NCBI GenBank assembly: GCA_001695595.3
Contig: MBPM02000002.1
Location: forward strand, 1,773,608-1,837,607
DNA length: 64,000 nt
Direction of reading: 5' to 3'
DNA from: Plasmopara viticola
Taxonomy: Eukaryota; Oomycota; Peronosporomycetes; Peronosporales; Peronosporaceae
Of the stretch, positions 1-11,842 are shown piece by piece. Every line of letters begins with the position of its first letter. Position 1 is the stretch's first letter. The position numbers and the translations under genes are program-made. The notes under the pieces were generated by a model. The model saw only the letters and a list, made by a program, of their open reading frames with translations. It had not been told where the DNA came from and did not search any database.

Positions 1-129
1 TCAACTCGCATGACCATCACTCTTATTTGAAGCGTCACATTAAGCCTATAAAACCAGATGGCCGCAAATGAGACAAAAAGGTATATATAGCGGACAGGGC
101 TTTTAAGTGAGATTGACGCGATCACATTA

Positions 130-3100
130 ATGAGCATGACGGACGTGAAGAGCGAGAGCACGCCAGGATTGGACATGAAAATGGCTTCTATAAATCACAA
201 TGTCGACATAGAGACGACTCTTGCTGATACCGGAGCGTTCTTGAAGCCACCCGTAGAAATGCTTCATGAAGCGGCATTACGTAACGGAATTAATCTCGTT
301 TTGAACGAGACAGCAGAGGATGACGACGAGGTGGCATGCGTTCGGGAAATCTGCCTCGAGACTTTGTTTAGAATGGACCAAATGACGGCGGCAAAGAGAA
401 TGGCCCATCGCCAAGAGTTGAATAGTACTTTGGCGGGCGTCGTTGGTGACAGTGCTGAAGTTAAGAACGAGAAAAGTGCTGCAACTTTTTTTTTGCCGAG
501 ATGCCTGCAAGATGATCTGGAAACGATGGATAACTTAACGCTCGGGCGACGTCCGAGCTACGATAGGTACACTATCTGGTCGCAAAAGAGCTCATAACGC
601 TGTTAGAGTTGTAACTAGAATTGTTTTGTGCAGTTCCGAGTCACCACGATGGAGAATAATTGACGGTAATGAAGATCCTATCACGGACATCACTGTTATT
701 TTCAGAGGAGATACGGTCCCTGAGGGTTTTACAAAGGTTCATTGAAACGACAAATCTCATTAAAATTTTCAGTTAATAACATACTTATTAATCGTGCAGT
801 TGGACCGATCCGTAAGTGGTCAGCGAGCAGATTTAAACAAGGGGGGAAGAGGGCCTCTGATCTATCTGTGTCAGAGTAAGGATCCGGGAAAGGTGCCGAT
901 CAGCGAGATGATAACGATTTTTCCCGAGCGAGGCGAGTTCGCTCCAAATGATTATGAAGTCGTGCGGAGGCGCGGTGTTCCGGCAAATGTCAACACGGTA
1001 CGAGCAGGCGGATACGTGATGAAGTTGATTATATAACAATTAACCTTTTCTAATCAGGGAACACAAGGAGAGAAGATTTACCTTTGTTTCAAGCGCTCAG
1101 CCGAGTCTGCGATAACTGATTTGGTCGTGATGTTCCCGCGCAAGAATGATACTCTTCCTTACGGGTTAGTAGAATGCACGCATTGATTTTAGCCGACGGG
1201 GCTAATCAAAGTTGACACTCTTGTACTTAGCTACATGAAAGTGGACAAGTCTCCTTTTGGTCACGTCGCTGATCTCAACACAAGCTCAGGTGGCACAGAA
1301 GTTTTTCTTGGATACAAGAAGAATGTACGTGTGCGCTCTTAGCTGCTACCATCAAGGCCCACTGACCGTGTATTGTATCATAGGTGGCTAATATCAGTGC
1401 TATATATAAGAAGTGGCTGTTTGCCACTGTCACGGCTTCACAAGTACACGATCGAATTCGCTCACCACCACAAACTCCATCTACGCCCGGCAAATTAAAA
1501 CAGCTTAAATCTGCGTTTTCGTTAAAAGCAACAGAATTGCGAGAACAAGAGCTTTATAATGGTGCAACCTCCTTAACACGGATACTTCCACCATCTAACT
1601 CGCCAACGCGAAGTCGTAAGTGTGAAGAATCAGTGTTCATAGCTAACGAGTATTTATCACTTACTCGTGATGCGTTTTTTTGTCAAAGCAAGAAAATGTG
1701 GCTGGGACGAAACAATTGAATATTACATGTATCCACTGTTGTTAGCTTGCTACACTCGCCAAGGAAATGTAGCTGAAGCTGCTGTAGCTGGCCTTACTCA
1801 TTGTCTTGACGAAGGTGTATTTAATTGCTCTAAATCAGAGCTGTGCCGACTTGAGGCTGTGATCTATGCAGTAACTTCAGTCTGTCAACAGGGAGTAAAG
1901 AAACGATTCGAGTCCTCGCTGAGGTTTTTTCAGAAGGTACTTAATACTCGATCCGAAGGTTGTTTTCTTTTTTGTAGTTCTTACATGCTGCTTAGGTTGT
2001 TAGACAGTACACGGAAGGGTTTTCTCCTTTCGTACTTCATGCCCTACTGGAGGCCCTTACTTTCATAGGAGACTTTGACGCTACTCTCAGCAAATCTGTT
2101 GAGGATGAATTAATCTTGAACATTATGAGCGCTTACGAAGCCACTTTAATATTTACGAACGACAAGAAGAGAGATTTGGGACCTGCTCAGTCGTCAAATA
2201 TGCTTGCTCATGAATTAGTTGTGGACCTCATTGACGACATTAGTATTGGCGCCGAACTTGCGACTATGACCGACTCATTGCTGGGCGTATTTAAGGTGAA
2301 GCTTGCATAGTGTATTTGTGTTTTTTATCGACGGTGGCGCTGACTCATGTCTGTGCAGAGTCATCCATCAATTTATTCTGTTTCATTCTGCAAAGACATT
2401 TCGGCTGTGATAAACCATTTTGGCAAGGATGCGGTAAGTTTTATGATGCCTTAATTGACAAAGCGTAGTCTTTACGCTTTTTGCATAAATATATCAGGCC
2501 GAGAAGAATCTTATGCAGCTTCTAGTTACATTAAGCAAGGCTGTTAATCGAAAGCTTATAGTTTTCAGTGACTTGGCAATGGAGAGTGACCAGTGCTCGA
2601 GTGTGAGTTCTCTTCGTGCCTTAAACCAGATACTTCTCGTGGCTGGTCCACGGGGTCGTGAGCAGCGAGTTTTCGGTCAAGTAGTTCGTAGGGTTGTGTT
2701 GTCGACAATCAACGTCGCTGTGTTGACATGGATACCAATCGTCTTTCGAAACATTCTTATGCTATTGTCGACGTTGTGGAATTATTATCGCCGTTTCCTT
2801 AAAGTAGAGCTGGCACTACTTTTTGAGCATGTTTTTCTTCGAATACTACGGGCCACCGCGCCTTGCTCGAAAATGCATCAATTAGAAATCATGCACGAAA
2901 TGACGACTTGGATGCAGCTCCCACACAATGTCGTGGAGATTTTTATTAACTTTGATCTGGACCGAATACAGCAATGGAAGATTTTTGAGCATTTGTGCTC
3001 AACCTTAGGCTCAATTGGAGAGAGTAGTACTGGACATCTGTTGAGTGCTGATGAAGGAGACGATGCGTCATTGGAGCTTCAAAACAAAGCAATTGATACT

Positions 3101-4945
3101 ATTTTAGCCATGGCTCGGAGTGTTATGGACGCCAGTGGCCACGCCTTTCTCATTAGCCGGGACCGGCGTACGCGTAGGTTATCTATGTACACTGGAGGTT
3201 GGGAGCAAGACGACTTGAGCGAAGAGGTCTCACCAAGAAAAGATTCGCTCACGATACCATTTAATGATAATTTCGGTGCAGATGTTATACAGTCTGCTTC
3301 TATAACGACGCAAAGTCAATTTTCGAGATCAGTAAGCCGCAATTTCGGCAGCATTTCAGTTCGGATGCGAAATGAAGTACAGATGCACAACCAGCAACTA
3401 CTGAGACGAGCAATGGAGATTTCATCGTCAAAGAGCTTGAAAAAGGCAATTGAGTATTTGGTGGCAATGAATTTTATAAAAGATACGCCACGAAGTATTA
3501 CGTCCTTTTTGCGGATTTACCATGACTTCTTCGATGAAGCTGAGATTGGAGATTACTTAGGCGAAGGAGACGAAGATAGCAAAGTTCAAATTCGTCTTAC
3601 GTACGTTCGAGCGATTTCTTTTAAAGGCTTGACGCTCGTCGAGTCTCTGCGGCATTTTTTGACGAACGGAGGTTTTCGGCTGCCTGGAGAGGCTCAAAAG
3701 ATTGAGCGTATGGTCGAAGCTTTTGCGCAGTGTTATTGGGAAGATTCATCATCCGCATTTCATTCTACCGATACGGCAATGATCGTTGCCTACTCAATCA
3801 TCATGTTGAATACAGATTTGCACAATCCGCAGGTCAAGAAAAATAAGATGTCAAAGGAACAATTTGTCAAGAACAACCGAGGAGTTGACAATGGACTGGA
3901 CCTACCTAAGCGCTTTCTTGAGGGGATTTACGACGACATCGCACACAATCCCATGCACATTAAGGGCAGTCGCGTTTTTTTTAATGCTACCCGAGAAATT
4001 GGCATTTCTGTTGCTGATTTGGAGAATGAACGATTTAAATGTGGTATCGCAAAAGCTGTCGCTCAGTCTGAAGAGCTGATGAAAGATCTTTCACACACTT
4101 TCAACACGTTCCAGTTTGTTGGTGTCGACACGCCGATTAGTCCGGATTTAATTAAAATTCTTTTTGAACGGGTTTGGTTTTCACTGCTCACTCTCGCGAC
4201 CACAATTTTGTGTGACAGTCAGTCGAATCTGACGACAAGGATGCAGTGCCTCGACTTGTTGCGATACTGCATCTCAACATGTCTGTTTCTAAGTATGACA
4301 GTGGAGCGCCAGGCATTTTGTGGCTTGTTGCGAAAGGTGCAGGAATCATTGGATAGCGCTCCACAAGGTGATGGCGAGGAAGACCTGATAGATAAAGGTG
4401 TACCGAGAGATAAAAAGTATGAATGGATGCAGACTATCGAAGTCGCTGCTGCTAGCGAGGACCCATGGAAGGCCATGGGTGATGTTCATCTTCTCGTAAA
4501 CGATTTGAAAGAGACCATTCGAATTCGCCAAAAAGTTGAAAAGCTTGACTCGGTCATTCAACGAATTCAACGTGCTCACTTATATCTTAAGAATTCGACA
4601 ACATTTATCTACGAGGGCGACCTTACGAAAAAATGCCGGTCACGCAACCAAACGTACCGCTTTTTTCTTTTTAACGATCAGTTGATGTACGCGGATAAAA
4701 GTCTGACCGGGAAGTGGAGTCCGCACAATTCGCTGCGTCTCAAGCTCACGCGCATTTCAAACATTCCCGACTGTGCCCTGTCGAAACATGCATTCCAAAT
4801 TCAAAACCCGATAAAGTCAGTCATTGTTTTCGCTGAAAGTGCGATGGTAAAGGCCGAGTGGATGCGTCGCATCGACGACGCCATCGCAGAGGCTTCAAAA
4901 AAGATGATTTGGACAGCACCGACCAATTCGAGTGACACGTTTTGA
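130..4945 (+). CDS. Arf GEF with MABP, Sec7 and PH domains
   Basis: Likely catalyses GDP/GTP exchange on Arf GTPases at Golgi/endosomal membranes. I join ten exons in frame: 130-566, 634-736, 800-997, 1058-1164, 1231-1324, 1384-1615, 1689-1936, 1996-2295, 2359-2433 and 2498-4945 (about 1413 aa). Exons 2-6 encode a MABP-type beta-prism (residues about 150-320) with the family's repeated ADLN...IYLC and FLGYKK strands. The long last exon has the BIG/GBF-type upstream helices (PHNVVEIFINFDLDR), a Sec7 domain (about 907-1083) with the catalytic glutamate in FRLPGEAQKI (about E996), and a C-terminal PH domain (about 1300-1396). Exon 7 start (1689) was chosen because it restores the frame; the acceptor after 1995 could instead lie 12 bp downstream. 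MABP is usually found in DENN and MVB12 proteins, so this union is unusual. The Sec7 call is very secure; the N-terminal splicing is less so. Confidence 0.88.
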
Positions 4946-6174
4946 TTCTATTAGCTGGTGCCATGGTTGGCAATGAAAGCCTTTGCGCTTCAAGTCGCTT
5001 ATGTGAGTCCAGGTTGACTGGTGTCGATTACGAGGATGAGCTGGGCAAAATGCCTATTAAAGCGGTGGTACGTTGTCAAGCTTCTAAGCTGAAACAAAAT
5101 TCCGAACAATTTTGACGTTAAAATCTAGCTTTAAATTCTAAGATTTCAAGCAATGACAGCGCACAAAAGACACAGCTTTTATGCATTTAAAAGTGTCCTT
5201 TTTACTCCAACAGAGCATCTTTGAATTCCAATTGCAGTGTACTTTCACTTTTCCTTTAGTATGATAAATTGTGCTTGATTCGTGACCACAATACGCCATC
5301 AACTATCTACCGCCAAAAGAACTACCTAAAGCTAATGGTTTTAAATATTCAAATTGTACTACGCAAGCTATTATTGCAATGGACTCCAGTCATTTGTTTT
5401 TATGGCGCTACAATAGCGCTGATTTTTGTACACGTTGTAGAGTAGAACTTAGAGCACTACAATACTAAGTTATTAAATTATTACAATTGGGGTGGGTATA
5501 ATGTCTGACGCAAAAAAATGTTGGAATGTGATATAGAGTTGTTCACGGGTCCATACAATTGATTTTATTACCCAAACGTGTTAACTTTGACTCGATAAAG
5601 CGTGGTTGCTTATTGTACAAATTTTGGTGCCTTTTACAATGAGTCTCGTATGGTGTTGCTTTTTGAAAGACTTGTCAGTCCGACGTATCGGCTGTCTTGA
5701 TCTTTTCCTTCAAAGTCATTCGAACCGCACGCTTTTACAAAAATTATAACAGAGCAAAACAAATAATAAGTCAAAGATGGTATACTCATCGAGAAGCTAC
5801 ATTTGCTACATGTACAATTTACAAGATCGTAAAAGGCTTGAGATAAAGCGTGAGAATGGCTTCTTAACTGGGTCGAGGTACTTGGAAGCTGGTGCATCCG
5901 AAGCGATCGCACGGTTGCGATGAAAACGAGTTAAAATAAGATTAATTTTGCTTTCGGCCTCTCACACGTTGAAGCCCGCGTCGGACGTAGAGCTATTCCA
6001 AAAGTCAATGAATACTATCCAAGAGCACTAAGAAACAGACGGGCTCATGACGATGGCGCTCTTTCAGAAAGCGATAAGATTACTATAAAGGATTCAAACA
6101 AAAAAACGAAGCGTACGAGATCGTTTGGACCTTGTGCTTACGTGTAGCAAATAACTTAAAGCATTTTAAAAGAC

Positions 6175-6945
6175 TTGGGTGAAGATATGTTGGGTCGCAT
6201 TACAACACAGACCGACGCAGTGCAGACTTTAAAGAGTTTGTCCAAATTCAGATCATTTCGCCTAAAGTGGACAAGTCACGCAGACAAATAATTCTTGACA
6301 ATTTAGTGTGAGGTGAACTTTCAGGTGCTGAAAACGACTCGGACCTATATAGTATAAAATGTTTATAGTCCTTTTGGTGTTGCAAAGACGACGTATCCGT
6401 GTGAAGGACAAAAGATGTTTAAAAAGATACATTTAGCCTTTCTGCAACGATAAGTATGTGGCGGCCGACGGGTCAACAGCGTCGACTGCTGGAGGAACAT
6501 GAAGGAATTGTTTGATTTGGAGTACATCCCCAACCGTATACTTGTCATATATACTTAAAATTGTTCCCCTGGCTTCTATAATCAAATGTTTGGTCTGCTT
6601 CAATTGACCATTTGTTCTCCTTTTCAAGGCTATTATTAGTTATGTTATTTGTTCTGGACAATGGATAAAGTTGGCACAAGTATGTGTTCCCCCCCTCACA
6701 AACATAGATGTCGTCTTGGCAACACCGCAAGGACCATAAAATATGCACGTTATGACCGATTGTAAAATATCAGGCTGGTATTAGCTTCTAGAAGCTCACC
6801 TGACACTAACTTGTCAATTATTTCTGTCTGCGTGACTTGCCCTCTTCGAAAAGAATGTGAGCATGCCATACCTCACACTATGAGACCATACCACGTCGAT
6901 TCGTGCTGCAATGCGACCCAAAATATCTTTATTCAGGTCTCTCCG
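6175..6945. repeat. Diverged inverted repeat pair
   Basis: The reverse complement of about 6175-6320 aligns with about 6795-6945 on the plus strand. Shared blocks include GTCTGCGTGACTTG and AATGCGACCCAA, with substitutions and small gaps between them. The two copies look like fragments of the same old repeat lying in opposite orientation around the copia-like remnant. No function can be assigned. Confidence 0.55.
6363..6748 (-). mobile_element. Possible Ty1/copia polyprotein remnant
   Basis: Overlapping broken minus-strand frames contain a stretch (GTILSIYDKYTVGDVL, then LHVPPAVDAV) that resembles the region after the aspartic protease in Ty1/copia polyproteins. It has several stops and frame changes and no flanking LTR that I can see. 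The family call is a weak similarity judgement. Confidence 0.3.
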
Positions 6946-7909
6946 AGGAAATTTAAGATTTTCAGCTACAAGTGAGCCACAATGTCAGGGCAATCTTGAC
7001 TGCAACAGGAATCTTCTCAGTAATCTTTACTCATTTTAGCTAATATACTTTATGACAATAGCCATAGACAATTTGTGCGACACGCGGAATTCTTGAGCAA
7101 GTAACTGGAAGCAATATATGCTTGACATCTTTGTTTAAAAAGTATTGATTGCGATCGTGCGCTTTTTTGGTACAGAAGCTCCCAATATCTCGTCGAAAGC
7201 TAAAAGTCAAGTTCCTGCATTCTTATAGACTTATAGTATCTTCGTTAGGATGGACAATGGAATGTTAGCTCGACTCGTGTCTCTTTTTACCAGCTAACAA
7301 CCCAGAGCAGTTGCATTTGCTCGCAATTAGCTTTCGTTCTGCGTAGTGCAGCTGAAATAAGCAATTTTTTTATGCAAAGCCGACTGATCTGATTCCTTTT
7401 GTACAAACGATACGCAACAGATTGTTGTAGGAATACCCGGACTTGACGTCAAACTTTTTAACACATACTTTTTATGTATGATTGTATAAATCCGATTCGG
7501 ATGTCCATAGCGAAGCAATGCACAAGGCCATACAAAGCATTTGTTCCAAGCAGACGCATAAGTGGGCATTTTTTAGTGTGCAGTAGTAGATTCCGATGTA
7601 TGTCGAGGTTGCCAGCCTATCCCAAAATTCTGACATCGTATGCTTTTGTCTGAAAGGATTGGTGATAAGGCCGGACACTTATTTGACGACATTGTCCGAT
7701 CTGCAATTTTTTATCTCCTAATCGAAAGACAGAAGTTGCTAAGCAAATAGGTTGTGGACTTGCGACATGTATACATTGACCAACAAGGCAACAGGATTAA
7801 GACCATAAAATGCCCTTTCGAATCCAGACCCAGCGCTGCAATCTTGGTCTACAATGTTAACCTGCGCAAGCTTTAGGGCACTGCTTTCTCCGGTTTACGG
7901 TCGCAGTAT

Positions 7910-8197
7910 TGTAACGGGCCTAGAGTCCGTTACTGTCTTGCACGTTGTCGAAGGAAGTAATTCAACTCTGTTTTATTATCGGCGGGAGGCGGAGACCTCC
8001 CAACCACTAATCTCAAAAGATGGCTCGTGATTGGCTGATTATGGTCTGTGTACCAAACATCATCCAAACAGAGAGGAGCATGTCGACGCGCATCTAGGTG
8101 GTGACGCGCGTCACAAATCCTGTCTACACATGCAAACAAAACATAATTTAAAGCTACATTTGCAATATGGAGAGTGTGCGGGGACAATCCGCTATCA
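7910..8197. mobile_element. Solo LTR, 288 bp, with 5-bp target duplication
   Basis: The element begins TGTAACGGGC and ends in CA, and is flanked on both sides by AGTAT (7905-7909 and 8198-8202). It aligns over its whole length with the second copy at 20905-21176, sharing blocks such as TTATCGGCGGGAGGC and AGATGGCTCGTGATTGGCT. TG...CA ends plus a 5-bp target duplication are the mark of an LTR-retrotransposon insertion reduced to a solo LTR by recombination; gypsy is more likely than copia but this is not shown. Confidence 0.85.
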
Positions 8198-10737
8198 AGT
8201 ATGAAAGAAGAGAGCCCAAGATGCGCTCGATGGCGTCTTGCATACTATATGTGTATAGTCCATGTCGACGCCCAACACGCTCATCCTGGCAAACATTTGT
8301 GAGCCTACAGCAATTTAAACACAAATATTCCATCGATGTAAGCAAAAAGGTCGGATTGTTTGCTTTCACGTGATATTGCTGTGACAACATTGGGCTAGCT
8401 GAAGTAGAAAAAGCTTTCTCTACCCTTCAAAAGAACACTCCATTTTGATCGGTCTGGCTACTTCCATGTGTGACAGTGAGTACAATGTACGATGGTAGGC
8501 TTCTATCATCAGCATCAAAGACGCAAATTTTACTTCCGAATACATCACCAATAGCTAGATCACAACAGCACCTGTGCTGAATTCGAGTGATCTCACATTC
8601 GTCTTCGCGTTTTTCTTCATTGTACGCGATCGCAAAGTTGCATGACGATCCTATTGAGCAGATTAATTTTCGACACCTCCCTCTTGCAGATAAGTTGCTC
8701 TGGTCGGATACGTTCCATTTTCCAATCCATAGCGCGCACCGCTTTACCCGCCTTTATGGATCGATGCTAACCTCGCATTACTTGCTGCTCAACATATATA
8801 GCACGTTGTGTGTGGTGATCACGTTCAATAAGTTCTCGAAAATGAGCTTATTGATTTATATTTACCTTCCATACTAGCATGACGTTCGAATCACTGCATT
8901 ATAAGCAATGTTCTGACTTTCTACTTTGTTTTCGGCTTCAATTTTCTTCAGATAGAGTCATCTTTTTGGTGTCTTGCTCCTTTCGTAGCACATTGCGAAA
9001 TGCTGTGGCAAACAAAGCGGCATATGAAAAAGTTGGATTCACTTCATTATTTGCTGCGGCGGTCGCTGAGCCATTGGTCTTCTGGTGACGTAGAATGCTC
9101 ATTGCATACTGTCTACAAATTGTTTATGCGCTCCCGCCCCGGCGTCGTTACAATTTGAGCATATAATAGTAAGAGTAAAAGTCATACAACATAGAATGTC
9201 TTCAAAATGTTGTATTTTCATTAGCAGAACATTCGCTATTTTTTTCTCGCGTATACATGAGCTTCAATATGCTACTATTCAGTCGCACCGCGGCAAAACT
9301 TGATATTATGTAGCCATGTTCTTTGTATTCTGTTTGTTACGTACTACCTCGAAGCAACATGGAGGCAAAGAGACCATGAGATCCAGTGTGGTAGTTCTAA
9401 CACAAGAATATTGGTGTCATTAGATGAGTACCGTGAAGATGCTCAAACAAGAATACTCTGAGCAACGGGTTGAACGCTAGCATCATGTAATGCCAAACTG
9501 TGTAACAGGGCTGATATCACTAAAGAAATCTTTTATTGATCGGCCAAGTGCTGCATTTCAGAATCACCGTTGGTAATCGGCGCAAACGCGAATTACTTCT
9601 ATAAATCGTTTCACAGTCAATGCATGAAACCTCGCGGTACACCTCATGGCGTTTTTTATATACTATTCGTATATTCCTCATGGATATGCAGCGTTTTGAT
9701 CTATCGTCTTGAAAATCAGCACTGGTTTTAATTGATGCTCCGACTGATGTAAGTTCAAGAGCCTTTGATGTGTGTTCTTACTTTCTTTCGAGGAAGCTGC
9801 AAGGCGGCCCCCCGTTTCCAATTCACCTAGTCATTTCTAAGCGTGACAATGATCGCTCCGCACGGTAAAATACACTTTAAGGCCTTTATTACCTATATCA
9901 AAGTCAAAGCTTCGCCAGTTCCACTTCGAAGTCCTTATCATTTGTCGGGCTCATCTCTTCAAAAAGACATCTATTTTTATGTTGAGCAATTTCGTGCTAG
10001 TCGTCGCAACTAATTTTTTCAAATGGCCTCGATTAGTGACTCGAATGACTGTACACCCCTCTTGTGGATAGTGGCACGTTAATCGGAATGTGCATTGAAG
10101 TAAGCAAAGCGCAACGCTTTTCTGTAGACTGTAATCAGCGATTAGTATGCTGTACTACATTGCTTTCGCTCTTAATTTGACGATATTGATGGATAGCGAT
10201 AACTGCGCCGCATTTAGCCCAAAGAATGATGTTGTCATTCCACACAGTGAATTTTTGCGCTAAATAAAATAGCGGCAATGTCAATGTGCTTTGCGTTGCA
10301 GCTGCATCGGTATGAGTGGATTGACTGTCTGCTTTACTGTAGGATGAGTGCGGCAGAACCAGCTTTAGTCGACAATTGTAACGACGAATATTTGAAGTAA
10401 GTAATCCTTTTCTTTCCACATTATTTGTGGTCACTGAGGCCGATAAAAATCTTCATTCTCGTTTTCGTCTGTATACTGGTGCCCCCGCATGTACAAGTGG
10501 CTAGGTCATCATGTTGAAACTGCAAGACGTGCCAGAGGATCGGATCCACAGCCCTCACACCAGCCCCTTAACAAAATTTGACATACCACCGGACTGTTCA
10601 AAGTTTAGTTTAGTCATGATTTTACATTAACACAGGCGTAATGGTGTTCGTGTCTTGCCTGAGCAAGATAAGTAATGGCACTTCTCCCCGCCGGTATTAT
10701 TGCGGTAAAACCAGCAAGGCTGTATTTGGACGCGGTA

Positions 10738-11088
10738 TTCGGACCATGTAATGTAATGTAATGTATTACGTTATCGCGTTGCCAAGTTATGCACGTGCTA
10801 GGCTCAGTCTGGCTAGTCCACGGCATAGAGTGGTGTCCGCATACGTCGGGTCTCGTTCGGCGGGCAGTGCAGCCAGCACCGAGGTCGTGAGGGTCTTCCA
10901 TTAATTTGCTTGACTCTGACTTGGTAAGATCCCAGGTGGCGCCCGGTGCTGGAGACCGTCGCGTCGAGGGTGAGACTCGTTAGAGACCTGCAGATGCCCG
11001 AGAGCACCTGCCCGAAGCGCGCGAGCATTTAGCCCTTGCGCTTGGAAGGAGGGCGTCACCCCAACCTTTTCCAAGCTTCGGACCATGT
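10738..11088 (-). mobile_element. Non-LTR retroposon (SINE or truncated LINE) with 12-bp target duplication
   Basis: A perfect 12-bp direct repeat, TTCGGACCATGT, lies at 10738-10749 and 11077-11088. Between them is a GC-richer 327-bp body whose minus-strand 3' end (about 10770-10750) is a short pentanucleotide run of ATTAC units. A body ending in a simple-repeat tail inside a long target-site duplication is typical of a SINE or a 5'-truncated LINE inserted in minus orientation. I could not see convincing tRNA-like A and B boxes, so the class is left open. Confidence 0.6.
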
Positions 11089-11474
11089 CCTTTCGGAATA
11101 GAGGGTGTCGGAAAGGTATTCGCAGCTTTAAGTGCGTGCTAGCAAATGTTGTCCCAGCCGCCATACTTCTTGTACAAATGGTGTATCAAAATCGCTCTTT
11201 TCACATCAAATTGAACGCGTTTTTTAAACTTGTGTTCTTGTTATACATCGCGTTCACCACTTACTTGCCGACAGTCGAGCGTGTACACTGCCTACCAATT
11301 TTTCAGATTTAAGTAGAAACATTACCGTTTGGCTTTGTATACGTTCGGCTTTTAGGGCGTCATTTAATTTACTTATTCCTCAAATCGGCATTTTAGTCTG
11401 TAATATAAAAGTAATAGACATAAAATGAAGGGGTATAAAATTGAAGCCGCAATCGTTGTAAATATCGTCGAAAG

Positions 11475-11714
11475 ATGACAAGCGAAGCCGATACGCTGGC
11501 CAAACTTCGTGCGCGCATGGCACAGTCGCCCAAGAGCTGGGTGGACGTTGTGATGGTAGCAGTGCTTAAAGATCCGGTATTTTTCGTCTTGTTACTTGTG
11601 GGCGTCTTTGGAGCACTAGCAATCATGGCGCTACTCGCTACGAAGACTCTACTGGACCAGATTACAGCCGAGGAAAAGCTGAAGACGCGACGCTTGACCA
11701 AGAAACAATACTAA
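11475..11714 (+). CDS. Small single-pass membrane protein, 79 aa
   Basis: I do not recognise the family. The frame has a good ATG, no intron and a clean stop. The protein has a soluble N-terminus of about 30 residues (including a KSWVDVVMVAVLKDP segment), one strongly hydrophobic helix (about residues 34-55, FFVLLLVGVFGALAIMALLA) and a charged, lysine/arginine-rich C-terminus (EEKLKTRRLTKKQ). It converges on NAA35, with 128 bp between the two stops. Coherent composition and ordered membrane topology argue for a real gene in an otherwise ORF-poor flank; ER or mitochondrial residence is only a guess. Confidence 0.6.
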   Translation: MTSEADTLAKLRARMAQSPKSWVDVVMVAVLKDPVFFVLLLVGVFGALAIMALLATKTLLDQITAEEKLKTRRLTKKQY

Positions 11715-11842
11715 GATTGACTGAAAGCACTATGCACGACCTAAGTTAAAATATCTATCAACAATTTAATCTATAGACTCTATGCTGAGACTCTAATAGC
11801 GTCGCAACCACTCGTGACGTTCTAACTCTGGTCTTTGTCTCT

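Larger units (their letters stand above)
4946..11474. other. Gene-poor, AT-rich interval with mobile-element debris
   Basis: No intact gene is visible in about 6.5 kb. Short open frames here lack family similarity, mostly lack a credible ATG and show no splice logic. The interval holds a diverged inverted repeat pair (6.2 and 6.8 kb), a copia-like protein remnant, a solo LTR and a GC-richer retroposon, each listed separately. I see nothing recognisable in 8.2-10.7 kb. Confidence 0.7.

Noticed and set aside
2513..4945. Treating the long Sec7 open frame as a single-exon gene
   Set aside because: The frame continues upstream through a proper acceptor at 2497, and nine earlier exons add the MABP domain in phase.
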